Assembly: GCA_023415475.1 (NCBI GenBank) | Contig: JAEZKL010000174.1 | Span: 62,001-126,000 of the forward strand | DNA: 64,000 nucleotides | Origin: Bacillota bacterium | GTDB lineage: Bacteria > Bacillota > Clostridia > Lachnospirales > Lachnospiraceae | Direction of reading: 5' to 3' | In this document: positions 34,974 to 43,951 of the stretch, in pieces | Layout of the letters: every line of letters begins with the position of its first letter | Numbering within the stretch: position 1 is the stretch's first letter | Program-made: the position numbers and the translations under genes | The notes under the pieces: model-generated | The model's database searches: none | Seen by the model: only the letters and a program-made list of their open reading frames with translations | Told to the model about the DNA's origin: nothing

Positions 34974-37900
34974 ATGAAATTAGTAAAATATTTTGAAGAT
35001 ACAAAAAATCTTCATATAGGTACTATGCCAAACCGTGCCTATTATATTCCCTGTTACATGGATGGGAAGTCAGAGCGAAAGCAGCTACTGAACGGTATCT
35101 GGAGCTTTCGATATTACAATAACCGATTTGAGGTTGAGGAAGGCTTCTACCAGCCGGGCTTTGACCTAAGCAGCTTCGACCGTTTGCCCGTACCCAGCTG
35201 CTGGCAGAATCACGGTTATGACAGGCATCAATATACCAATGTCAATTATCCGTTTCCTTATGACCTTCCCTATGTACCGGAGGAAAACAATCCCTGCGGC
35301 TGTTACGTACATACCTTTACCGCGAGTAAGGAGCAGTGTCTTCAACGAAATTACCTCAACTTCGAAGGAGTAGATTCCTGCTATTACGTATGGCTGAACG
35401 GCTCCTTCCTCGGCTTCAGCCAGGTCTCTCATTCCACCAGCGAATTCGATATTACGGAGCAGCTAGTGGAAGGAACGAATACCTTAGCCGTATTGGTTAT
35501 GAAATGGTGTGCGGGAAGCTATTATGAGGATCAAGATAAGTTCCGTATGTCCGGTATCTTTCGTGATGTCTATATACTGACAAGAGCCAGAGAGCATATC
35601 AGAGACTACTTCGTTAAGACAGATTTGAATGACACCTGTGATACCGCTGTCATTACGGTTAATCTTGACTATCTGAATCAGGAGATTCCTACGACAGCCA
35701 AACTCTTTGACCGCGACCATCATCTGATCGGAACCGGAGAGGTAATAAAAAGGCATGTCGAATTTACCTTATCTAACCCTCTTCTCTGGAATGCGGAAGC
35801 ACCTAATCTATATTCCCTCGTGTTATCAACCGGAGAAGAACAGATCATACAACAGGTCGGCATTCGTAAAATAGAGATCAAGGACGGTGTCATCTTATTA
35901 AATAATACTCCAATCAAGTTCAAGGGAGTGAATCGTCATGACAGCGACCCGGTAACCGGATATACGATCAGCAAGGAACAAGCACTGACTGATTTATCAT
36001 TGATGAAACAGCATAATATCAACGCGATCCGCACCAGTCATTATCCCAATGCTCCCTGGTTCCCTTCTCTATGTGATGAATACGGCTTCTACCTGATTGC
36101 AGAGTCCGATTTGGAGACCCATGGGGCGACTAATTTCTATTCCGGTTCCTATGAAGGTACCTACGGTGATATTGCGCAGAATCCTATCTCCGATACATTT
36201 ATTCTTGATCGGCAGCAACGTAATGTCCATCGGGATAAAAACCATCCCTGTATTCTGATCTGGTCCTTAGGAAATGAAAGCGGCTGGGGTTACAGTATAG
36301 AACAGGCAGGAAGATGGGTGAAGGAATATGATTCCACCAGACTTCTTCATTATGAGGGCAGTGTTCATATTACGGGAGGCTATAAAGCGGATATATCCAT
36401 GCTGGATATCTATAGCAAAATGTATGACTCCGTTGCGGCGATTGATGAATATTTCAGCAATCCTGAGAATATCAAGCCCTATGTTCTTTGTGAGTACTGC
36501 CATGCGATGGGCAACGGCCCCGGAGATCTTGAGGACTATATGGAGAAAATATATCGCTATGACGGTATGGTTGGCGGTTTTATCTGGGAATGGTGTGACC
36601 ATGCCATCTATCTTGGAGAAGCTTCGGATGGCAGAAAGAAATACGCCTACGGAGGTGATTCCGGTGAATATCCCCACGACGGCAACTTCTGTGTGGACGG
36701 ACTTGTCTATCCGGACCGCCGCGTAAGCCCCAGCCTGATCGAATATAAGAATGTGATTCGCCCGGTACGTGCCTCTGTGGTAGATGCAGACAAAGGTATT
36801 ATTCGCTTAGAGAATAAATTAGATTTCACGAATACAAAGGATCTCCTCTCCATTACCTATCAGTTAGAGAAAAATGGTCGGATGATAGCAGAAGGTTTTA
36901 TTAAAGAGCTCGATATCCCTCCTCACGAATCCAGAGAGCTTATACTTCACTACTCTGTTCCTGAGTCCGGGCTAACCTTCCTTAAGCTCAACTATATACA
37001 GAAACTGGATCTCCCCTTTACAAAAGCCGGTCACGAATTAGGCTTTGATCAGTTATTAGTTAAAGAGGGAAGTTTCATTCCTAATCGAGATAATCCTCTT
37101 ACACTTGATAGAAATAGCAATTCCACTTCTCAGGATAAGAGCGCTATTTTAATTAATCCTGCTCCTCTTCATTTAGAGGAAGACGAACGATCACTGATCA
37201 TATCCGGGAAAAACTTTACTTACAGCTTTAATAAGCTAACCGGCCTCTTTGACGATATCCGTAAGGATGGACATAAGCTTCTGGAGCACCCCATGGAATT
37301 TAATCTCTGGAGAGCTCCCACCGATAATGATCGTAATATCAGAAACAAATGGGAAAGTGCAGGCTATGACAGAACCATGGTTCGCGTCTATCATACCGAG
37401 GCTTCTACCGACGATTCATGTAATGCAGTTCTTCAAGCAAAGCTGGCAATCAATGCAATTCAAAGAGAGCATATGGTGGATGCAACGATTATATGGACGA
37501 TCTCACCCCAAGGTGAGCTTTGGTTAAAGGCTGAAGTCCTTCGCAATACCAAGATGCCTTACCTGCCCCGCTTCGGCCTACGCCTCTTCTTAACCAAGAC
37601 TTATAACCAGGTTCAATACTTTGGTTATGGACCATATGAAAGCTATGTAGATAAGCATAGAGCTTCCTACCTCGGCTTATTTGAACAGAGTGTCTCTACG
37701 ATGTTCGAGGATTATATCTTCCCCCAGGAGAACTCCTCCCATTGCGGCTGTAGATATATTAGTGTTAGCAACCCAGCTGCTTCCTCGAACCTAATCGTTA
37801 CTGCAGAGCAGGAATTTTCCTTCAATGTCTCTGAATATACGCAGGAAGAACTGACCAAGAAGGCTCACAACTATGAACTGGAGAAATCCCCCTATACCGT

Positions 37901-38021
37901 GGTATGTGTGGATTACAAGCAGAGTGGAATCGGCTCCAACAGCTGCGGCCCTGAGCTTTTACCGCAGTATCGTCTGGAGGAGGAGAAGTTTAGCTTTACC
38001 TTCCATTTTCACTTTCAGTAA
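34974..38021 (+). CDS. GH2 beta-galactosidase, LacZ-type
   Basis: This 1015-residue enzyme has the five-domain LacZ layout: jelly-roll sugar-binding domain (about 35-205), an immunoglobulin-like domain, the TIM barrel (about 305-600), and a C-terminal beta-galactosidase small-chain domain (about 740-1010). The acid/base is E435 in LIWSLGNESGWG and the nucleophile is E507 in VLCEYCHAMGNGPG. FKGVNRHDSDPVTGY is the conserved loop before the barrel. No signal peptide is present, so it acts in the cytoplasm on imported galactosides, for example from xyloglucan, galactan or lactose. GAGGTG precedes the ATG, and a terminator follows. Confidence 0.93.
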   Translation: MKLVKYFEDTKNLHIGTMPNRAYYIPCYMDGKSERKQLLNGIWSFRYYNNRFEVEEGFYQPGFDLSSFDRLPVPSCWQNHGYDRHQYTNVNYPFPYDLPYVPEENNPCGCYVHTFTASKEQCLQRNYLNFEGVDSCYYVWLNGSFLGFSQVSHSTSEFDITEQLVEGTNTLAVLVMKWCAGSYYEDQDKFRMSGIFRDVYILTRAREHIRDYFVKTDLNDTCDTAVITVNLDYLNQEIPTTAKLFDRDHHLIGTGEVIKRHVEFTLSNPLLWNAEAPNLYSLVLSTGEEQIIQQVGIRKIEIKDGVILLNNTPIKFKGVNRHDSDPVTGYTISKEQALTDLSLMKQHNINAIRTSHYPNAPWFPSLCDEYGFYLIAESDLETHGATNFYSGSYEGTYGDIAQNPISDTFILDRQQRNVHRDKNHPCILIWSLGNESGWGYSIEQAGRWVKEYDSTRLLHYEGSVHITGGYKADISMLDIYSKMYDSVAAIDEYFSNPENIKPYVLCEYCHAMGNGPGDLEDYMEKIYRYDGMVGGFIWEWCDHAIYLGEASDGRKKYAYGGDSGEYPHDGNFCVDGLVYPDRRVSPSLIEYKNVIRPVRASVVDADKGIIRLENKLDFTNTKDLLSITYQLEKNGRMIAEGFIKELDIPPHESRELILHYSVPESGLTFLKLNYIQKLDLPFTKAGHELGFDQLLVKEGSFIPNRDNPLTLDRNSNSTSQDKSAILINPAPLHLEEDERSLIISGKNFTYSFNKLTGLFDDIRKDGHKLLEHPMEFNLWRAPTDNDRNIRNKWESAGYDRTMVRVYHTEASTDDSCNAVLQAKLAINAIQREHMVDATIIWTISPQGELWLKAEVLRNTKMPYLPRFGLRLFLTKTYNQVQYFGYGPYESYVDKHRASYLGLFEQSVSTMFEDYIFPQENSSHCGCRYISVSNPAASSNLIVTAEQEFSFNVSEYTQEELTKKAHNYELEKSPYTVVCVDYKQSGIGSNSCGPELLPQYRLEEEKFSFTFHFHFQ

Positions 38022-38044
38022 GCATACTTAATTACAACATTTAA

Positions 38045-38083
38045 AAACCTGCCAATGAAACAATTCAATGGCAGGTTTTTTTA
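38045..38083 (+). terminator. Terminator after the beta-galactosidase gene
   Basis: AAACCTGCCA (38045-38054) pairs with TGGCAGGTTT (38069-38078), followed by seven T. The same structure has an A/T-rich left flank and could also serve the convergent kor operon ending at 38092. Confidence 0.9.
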
Positions 38084-38091
38084 TTATCTCT

Positions 38092-38943
38092 TTATGCGAA
38101 TTCGTGAATCAGCTGGTTCACTATCTCCTGGTCGTATGCACGTTCTATGAGCGGTGTCCCGGTCTGGAGGACCATGTTATTCTTATGGAAGGTCGGCCGC
38201 TCTTCACGGTAAATGATACCGATCGGTATCTTCTCCTCAAACTCCATCGCCTTCTCCATCGCAGCCAGCCTATTGGCAGGATCATAGGTATCATCCAGCT
38301 CATATACTCTCTGGTTATAGTAGGAGAAGGTATTAATCTTATTAAAGCTTACGCAGGGTTGCAGAATATCAACCATGGCATAGCCATCGAACTCGATTGC
38401 CTGCTTCATGATATCTTTAAGATGATCCTTATGACCACTAAAGGCTCTACCGACAAAGCCTGCTCCTGCCGCTATCGCTAACATGATCGGATTGAGCGGT
38501 GTTGTAGTATTCCCGTTCACCTGAACATCGGTAACAATCCCCTTGACTGAGGTCGGAGATGCCTGCCCTTTGGTTAGACCATAAATCTGATTATCATGAA
38601 CAAAGTGGGTAATATTCACATTTCTACGGATATTATGCAGGAAATGGTTACCCCCTTCACCATAAGTATCACCGTCACCGGAATTTACAATTACCGTAAG
38701 CTTCTCGTTTGCTATTTTTGCAGCCACTGCAGCAGGCAAAGCTCTACCATGCAGACCGCAAAATTGATTGGCACTGATATATTGGGGCAGCTTTGCTGCC
38801 TGCCCGATCCCAGCCACCATTAATACTTCATATGGGTCCTTTCCCAGCTCCTCCAGAGCTGTCTTAAGACTATCTAAGATATTAAAATTACCACAGCCGG
38901 GACACCAGGCTGTCTCTCGGGTCTCAAATTTCTTATCACTCAT
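38092..38943 (-). CDS. korB: 2-oxoacid:ferredoxin oxidoreductase, beta subunit
   Basis: This 283-residue subunit binds thiamine diphosphate. It has the CPGCGN motif near the N-terminus (ETAWCPGCGNFNIL), GIGQAAKLPQYI, GLHGRALPAAVAAK and the TPP/Mg motif NSGDGDTYGEGGNHF. It forms a heterodimer with the fused alpha/gamma subunit, oxidatively decarboxylating a 2-oxoacid (2-oxoglutarate or a related acid) and reducing ferredoxin. The start overlaps the alpha-subunit stop as ATGA. The substrate cannot be fixed by eye, so the symbol is provisional. Confidence 0.85.
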   Translation of the reverse strand: MSDKKFETRETAWCPGCGNFNILDSLKTALEELGKDPYEVLMVAGIGQAAKLPQYISANQFCGLHGRALPAAVAAKIANEKLTVIVNSGDGDTYGEGGNHFLHNIRRNVNITHFVHDNQIYGLTKGQASPTSVKGIVTDVQVNGNTTTPLNPIMLAIAAGAGFVGRAFSGHKDHLKDIMKQAIEFDGYAMVDILQPCVSFNKINTFSYYNQRVYELDDTYDPANRLAAMEKAMEFEEKIPIGIIYREERPTFHKNNMVLQTGTPLIERAYDQEIVNQLIHEFA

Positions 38944-40613
38944 CGTGAAACCTCCTCTCTGATACGACTGACGATCTCATCCGCGCAGATTTGTCTACCG
39001 TCATATTTTAAGATGCTTTCCTGACAACGGATACCGGTCTGCTCCCGTATGAGATCCGCCAGCTGTCCGGTTGCATTCTGTTCTACATTTATAAACTTAT
39101 TGACCTTGGATGCCTTTTCATTAAGAAGCCTCTGAGGCAGCGGATAGATATCTCCGAAAAGTAGCGCACCGAACTTTTCCTTGCCCTCCTCATTGAGTAT
39201 CCCCACTGCTTCCATGATCGGTCCATAGGTAGAGCCCCAGCCTACGATAAGGGTATCGCAATCCTCGGCTCCGACATATTCCGGCTCCAATAACTCAAGC
39301 TTGAGGCTCTCCAGCTTTCGCATCCGCTTATCCATCATCTGAGTTCGAACCTTGGCATCCTCTGTGATACGCCCGAATTCATCATGCTCATCACTGTCTG
39401 CGGTAACAAAATTCTTCGTCTTACCCGGAAGCAGACGATGGGAGATACCACTCTCAGTATACCTGAAACGCAGATACTCACCCTCAGGGACGTCTTCCGC
39501 CTCTAAAGGCTTTATTACCTTTACCTTGGATAAATCATAAGGCACCACACTGGCTGTAGAGTCTCCCAGATATTGATCACTCAGAAGGATGACCGGTATC
39601 TGATATCGTTCTGCTATATCCAGAGCTCTTGCCGTCTGATAGAAAGCATCGGTATGGTTACGAAGTGCAATAACCATTCTCGGAAACTCTCCCTGTGAAG
39701 CAGAGATAACGAATTTCAAATCACTTTGTTCTGTTCTTGTCGGTAAACCGGTTACCGGACCAGGTCTTTGCACATCCACTACTACCAGTGGAATCTCTGC
39801 CATACCGGATAAGCCAAGGGCTTCTACCTTCAGGGAGAAGCCTCCGCCGGAGGTACCTGTCATAGCAGGTGCACCTGCAAAGGAGGCCCCGATTGCCATA
39901 TTGATTGCGGCAATCTCGTCCTCTGCCTGCTCAACGACGATACCCGCTGCATCACCCCTGGAGGCCAAATATTCCAGGATTGTTGTGGAGGGTGACATCG
40001 GATATGCACTATAAAAACGCAGCCCTGCTGCGATGGCGCCAAGTGCTAAGGCCTGATTACCGGATAAGATAATCTTCTCCTCATCCTTCTTACCAAAGGG
40101 AGTAATGCGACTCTCCACAAGCTCCTGCCCTCTGGTTAAGGCTTTCTTATTTGGTTCTACAAATTGTTCTCTGACGAACTGTCTTAGAACTTTATCTGAA
40201 TGATCAAGCTCCTCTCCGAACAGCTTCAGCAATGCACCCATAGCTATCATACCGGCAAAACGCGGGTTGCCTAACTCTTTACTGATGGCAACCATATCAA
40301 TTGCTATTTTACGGTCATCCTCCACCGAATAGGAACTGTCACAGAGAATAAACCCCTCCGGCTTCAGTTCCGGAAGATGCAAATGTACTGTTTCCTCATT
40401 AAATGCAACAATTCCATCCAGCTTAAGGCTGTGAGAATATACTCTCTCCTTACCGATTCTCAGCAAGGTAAAGTTATGCCCTCCTCTTACCCTGGACATA
40501 AAATCTCGTACAGCAAAAACATGATATCCTGAATTTGTAAAAAACTTTTGTAGGATTGCAGCTGTAGTCTCAATTCCCTGACCGGCTGCTCCTCCGATTA
40601 ATATATTATACAA
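38940..40613 (-). CDS. korA: 2-oxoacid:ferredoxin oxidoreductase, fused gamma-alpha subunit
   Basis: This 557-residue protein joins a gamma domain (about 1-190; NILIGGAAGQGIETTAAIL and RVRGGHNFTLLRIG) to an alpha domain (about 200-557; ILSGNQALALGAIAAGLRFYSAYPMSPS, GTSGGGFSLK). I chose the TTG at 40613, eight bases after AAGGAGG, because translation there begins with the conserved LYNILIGG. The upstream open frame is AT-rich, non-conserved and includes the operator. It is controlled by a promoter with an overlapping Fur-like box. A ferredoxin gene is not adjacent. Confidence 0.87.
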   Translation of the reverse strand: MYNILIGGAAGQGIETTAAILQKFFTNSGYHVFAVRDFMSRVRGGHNFTLLRIGKERVYSHSLKLDGIVAFNEETVHLHLPELKPEGFILCDSSYSVEDDRKIAIDMVAISKELGNPRFAGMIAMGALLKLFGEELDHSDKVLRQFVREQFVEPNKKALTRGQELVESRITPFGKKDEEKIILSGNQALALGAIAAGLRFYSAYPMSPSTTILEYLASRGDAAGIVVEQAEDEIAAINMAIGASFAGAPAMTGTSGGGFSLKVEALGLSGMAEIPLVVVDVQRPGPVTGLPTRTEQSDLKFVISASQGEFPRMVIALRNHTDAFYQTARALDIAERYQIPVILLSDQYLGDSTASVVPYDLSKVKVIKPLEAEDVPEGEYLRFRYTESGISHRLLPGKTKNFVTADSDEHDEFGRITEDAKVRTQMMDKRMRKLESLKLELLEPEYVGAEDCDTLIVGWGSTYGPIMEAVGILNEEGKEKFGALLFGDIYPLPQRLLNEKASKVNKFINVEQNATGQLADLIREQTGIRCQESILKYDGRQICADEIVSRIREEVSR

Positions 40614-40645
40614 GAGTATTCCCTCCTTAATAAATGATATGTTAT

Positions 40646-40694
40646 TGATAACGATTATCATTAATATTATACAATTAAATTTTACAAAATTCAA
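40646..40694 (-). promoter_or_regulatory. korAB promoter with Fur-like box
   Basis: On the minus strand TTGAAT (40689-40694) and TATAAT (40666-40671) are spaced by 17 bases. Immediately downstream is TGATAAcgaTTATCA (40646-40660), a near-perfect Fur/PerR-type inverted repeat covering the probable start site. Iron-responsive repression of this iron-sulfur enzyme is inferred. Confidence 0.65.
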
Positions 40695-40845
40695 TAGTAT
40701 AATTTCTTTTATTTTAAAATATTAAAGTCCTAAGAGATTTACATATACAATATATGTTGTTCGGAGATTGTAGCACCACCCGATAGGTATATTTCTCGGT
40801 ATACTTCATATATTGCTATGAATTAATCTTATGAGGTTACGGATT

Positions 40846-41481
40846 ATGGAGCATGCTTCTATGAATCATACCATCGAAGATAATACAATGATATTGAACG
40901 GACATGGACTAGTAAATGCTGTTCCCGACGTAGCAGTCCTTCGATTAGGTGTTCAGACAGAAGGCGAGAATCTTCAGATGATACAAGCTAACAATGCCGA
41001 GCTGAGCCAGGCGGTGCTTCAGGCTTTGCGCCAGCTAGGAATAGACAATATCAGGACCTTCCAATATGAAATCAATAAGGTTTATGAATTTGTCGAAGGA
41101 AGGCAGCTGGATAGGGGTTATTCGGTACGTAATATTTTCGAGATAAGAACCGATGATTTAAGCCTGGTAGGACCTGCGATAGATAATGCGGTAAATCAAG
41201 GAGCCAATATCGTAGATCTGATACAATTCGAAGTATCGGATACAGGCCTCTATTACCTACAAGCTTTGAATCTCGCTGTAGCAGATGCTTATGAAAAGGC
41301 GACCTCTATTGCGGAAAGCTTAGGTATTCATTTGTCTCCCTATCCGAGAAAAATTACAGAAAACAGTACTCCAATGATACCCTTCCGAGCAATTAATGCA
41401 AGAGAAGGCGCATATGCCACTCCGATTGAAGCCGGCACGAATCAGATTGAAGCTTTTGTGACCGTTGAATTTACCTATTAA
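40846..41481 (+). CDS. SIMPL/DUF541 domain protein
   Basis: This 211-residue protein has the SIMPL (DUF541) pattern: NGHGLVNAVPDVAVLRLGVQTEG near the start, LGIDNIRTFQYEINKVYEF in the middle and a closing IEAFVTVEFTY strand. Family members fold like BP26/YggE and have been linked to membrane or oxidative stress, with no agreed activity. No signal peptide is visible, unlike many homologues. I chose ATG 40846 (GAGG nine bases upstream); ATG 40861 is a possible alternative. Confidence 0.75.
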   Translation: MEHASMNHTIEDNTMILNGHGLVNAVPDVAVLRLGVQTEGENLQMIQANNAELSQAVLQALRQLGIDNIRTFQYEINKVYEFVEGRQLDRGYSVRNIFEIRTDDLSLVGPAIDNAVNQGANIVDLIQFEVSDTGLYYLQALNLAVADAYEKATSIAESLGIHLSPYPRKITENSTPMIPFRAINAREGAYATPIEAGTNQIEAFVTVEFTY

Positions 41482-41530
41482 AGATAGCAAGCTTACCTGA
41501 GATTTGTCCAATCAAGTTAGTTTGATAAAT

Positions 41531-41545
41531 CAATTCACTTGTCAT
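41531..41545 (+). repeat. Second intergenic repeat family, copy 1
   Basis: The 15-mer CAATTCACTTGTCAT recurs exactly at 54891-54905. Here it is followed by a hairpin, GATAGAAAG/CTTTCTAT (about 41550-41579). Both copies lie in spacers just before a terminator. Confidence 0.5.
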
Positions 41546-41586
41546 AAACGATAGAAAGCGCGCATCGCGGACTTTCTATTGTCATG

Positions 41587-41642
41587 AAAAAGGATGCTGT
41601 AAAATTGGTTTTGCACAAACCAGCTTATACAACATCCTTTTA
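41587..41642. terminator. Bidirectional terminator between SIMPL and CMD genes
   Basis: AAAAAGGATG-TGT and ACA-CATCCTTTT pair over a long loop that contains a further TTGGTTTTG/CAAACCA hairpin. It separates two convergent genes. Confidence 0.75.
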
Positions 41643-41673
41643 TACTTTTACATTTCCAATATTTCCAATATAA

Positions 41674-42012
41674 CTAATCCAGTTCCATTACCTCACGTAA
41701 AACCAATAATCCTCTCATCATCGTCGGGAATCCGGCGGTAGGCCCCACTAACAGAATTGCATGTTCAATCTCTTCTTTGGTACAACCACTCTTCATGGCT
41801 TTCAGGATGTGGGTTCGAAGCGAATACTCATTCTTGCAGTCCGTGGATAAAGCTACTTTGATCAGCCACCTGGTCTTCTCGTCCAAAGGACCACCTTTTT
41901 CATGAACCAGCTTACCATAATTCTGATAAGCTTCATAAATCTCACCATGATTTTCAATTAAATAATCCAAATTTCCTTCAATCCTCGGATAATTCTTAAT
42001 GTTTTCATCCAT
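41674..42012 (-). CDS. Carboxymuconolactone decarboxylase-family protein lacking the redox cysteines
   Basis: This protein of about 112 residues has the AhpD/CMD fold signature (LDEKTRWLIKVALS, THILKAMKSGCTKEEIEHAI, GFPTMMRGLLVL). The catalytic CxxC before the conserved His is NxxS here (NEYSLRTH), so AhpD-type disulfide chemistry is not expected. The start is uncertain: ATG 42012 matches the usual family length but has a distant AAAGG site; ATG 42048 and TTG 42057 are alternatives. It appears to be a single-gene unit. Confidence 0.7.
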   Translation of the reverse strand: MDENIKNYPRIEGNLDYLIENHGEIYEAYQNYGKLVHEKGGPLDEKTRWLIKVALSTDCKNEYSLRTHILKAMKSGCTKEEIEHAILLVGPTAGFPTMMRGLLVLREVMELD

Positions 42013-42156
42013 ATACAGACACAACCTTTTTTCTTTTATTCTTGCCATAATCAGCAAAGATAAATCATATTACCGATAAGATGATTGTAAAACATTTTCT
42101 ACTGTTTTTCTACCAGAAACTTTAGAATGTGACAGATAAAAACAGTCCGGATGCTT

Positions 42157-42216
42157 CTACATTCCAGTAATATCAAATCCTGCCATGGGCGGCGTGTTAT
42201 TCAATGGATCAGACAT
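42157..42216 (-). other. Possible 19-codon ORF coupled to the GH43 stop
   Basis: An ATG overlaps the stop codon of the broken GH43 gene as TAATG and opens a frame of 19 residues (MSDPLNNTPPMAGFDITGM). The composition looks protein-like and could be the remnant start of a deleted downstream gene. No strong ribosome site is present. Confidence 0.3.
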
Positions 42217-43721
42217 TAATCAGCATATCGAAAGCCCCTAAAATCTGCATATCCACCGGAGGCTTTGGTTGCATAGCAGTATAACCCGATCCGATACCCC
42301 ATAAAATGATCCAGGGTATATCTCAGCTTTAACGGCAATCCTACTGATATCCATTCCTTGCTATCGTAAGAATAATAGAATTCAGCCATATCTATGCCGT
42401 CAGTATAATCAAAAAACACTTTAAGAAAAAGCTCTTCCTGTCGGAGCATAACACGTATTTCTTCCTGTTTCTCCTTGCGCGGGGCTCCATTCTTTCTGAC
42501 AATATATCGTTTGCCCTCCGAATCGACTTCAATACCGATCAGGCCGTAGTGACTCTGTAAAGCGATGAGACCTGCACAGTCCCCCTGTTGTAATCCTTTT
42601 GTGCATAATATTACACTCATACTGCAGGTAGGTCCCTTCGTTCTCTGGGTCAGGGTGTTGCGTGCTTGAAGTACATCATCCGTTAAACTCCCCGTCTTAA
42701 GCCTTAAATAACCGGGACGTTCCGTGAAGCTCCATCGTGAGGAATCCGGATTATGATTCCATTGCCAGAAGTGAGACAATTGATTCACCGAGTGAGCGAA
42801 CTCATCACTTCCATAAAGCGGGGCTGCTTCCTCCGAAGCTAATGCTAACCTCAAGCTTGTCGGCGCTATTCCACAGATCCCCATCATCGGCCATGCATCC
42901 ATCCAGGTTACGGGAACCAACTGCGGAATTCGCCCTACGGCACCGTGATCCTGGAATAATACGGCATACCAATCCCCCGAAGGTGTATCCACCATAGCAC
43001 CCTGTGCCACTCCGCAATTGTGGTAGCCCATGTCATCATCCAATATCACTTTTCTTTCATACTCTCCAAGGAGCTCCTTGGAACGATAACAAATCTGTCT
43101 TCTTCTCTTATTCCCATCAAACGGCCATTCAATAAATTGTAGGTATTAATAATCTCCGATTTTATAAGCATGGCAGCCCTCACAGCGAAGCATGATCTGA
43201 TCCGAGGGCGTCTTAAATAACAGCTGATGAATGCCTCCCTCCTTAACCCCGGAACCATCCGGTTCCAGCTCCGTGATCATGATATCTCCACCATTGTATA
43301 TGATATAAAGATGTCCCTGATCAAAGAGCAGGGAGGAATCATGATAGATGCCCTCCAACACATGCCTCTTCCATTCACCTCTCTCGATATCATCACTATA
43401 ATAGATAAAGGTCTTCTTTAAATCATTACAATCAAAGCATATATAGAACACTCCTTCATGGAAGCGTAAGCTAGTCGCCCATTGCCCGCTGCCATAAACA
43501 TTCTGATTGTTTTCCAAGCGGTATGTCGGATTGTCTTCAATGATCTCATAAAGATAAGATACCATCTCCCAATTCACCAGATCCTTAGACTTCATGATAG
43601 GACATCCGGGCATCATGTGCATCGTAGTGGTAACCATATAATAGGTATCTCCCACCCGGATCACATCCGGGTCCGGATAATCCATCCATAGAATCGGGTT
43701 GTAATATTCAAGCTGTTCCAT
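42216..43721 (-). pseudogene. GH43-family glycosidase interrupted by one in-frame stop
   Basis: One continuous reading frame of 501 sense codons from ATG 43721 is broken by a single TAA at 43146-43148 (codon 192). The parts before and after are in the same frame and both are conserved. The N-terminal part has YPDPDVIRVGDTYYMV (catalytic Asp), YHDSSLLF and the acid Glu in LRCEGCHAYKIGDY. The stop falls where homologues read a run of tyrosines before FIEWP. The C-terminal beta-sandwich domain is intact. It should be a xylosidase or arabinofuranosidase of the same type as 61468-63033. Either a recent nonsense mutation or a sequencing error explains it. Confidence 0.85.
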
Positions 43722-43951
43722 CCTCCAAAGACCTCTTTTCCGCGTTTTATGTTGATTTCTACTCATTTTTTAGGTAATGCGACAGCACCGATGTATATGT
43801 AATACAATATAAAAAAGCATATACTTTGTCAATTCAAAAAAGTAAACGATTTCCTGTATTAAAATACCTACGAATATTTTCCTTCAATTAAAGGAAAAAT
43901 ACATAGAACTATGTATGATTTCGATTTGAATGGATCGAAGAAAGGGTGGGT

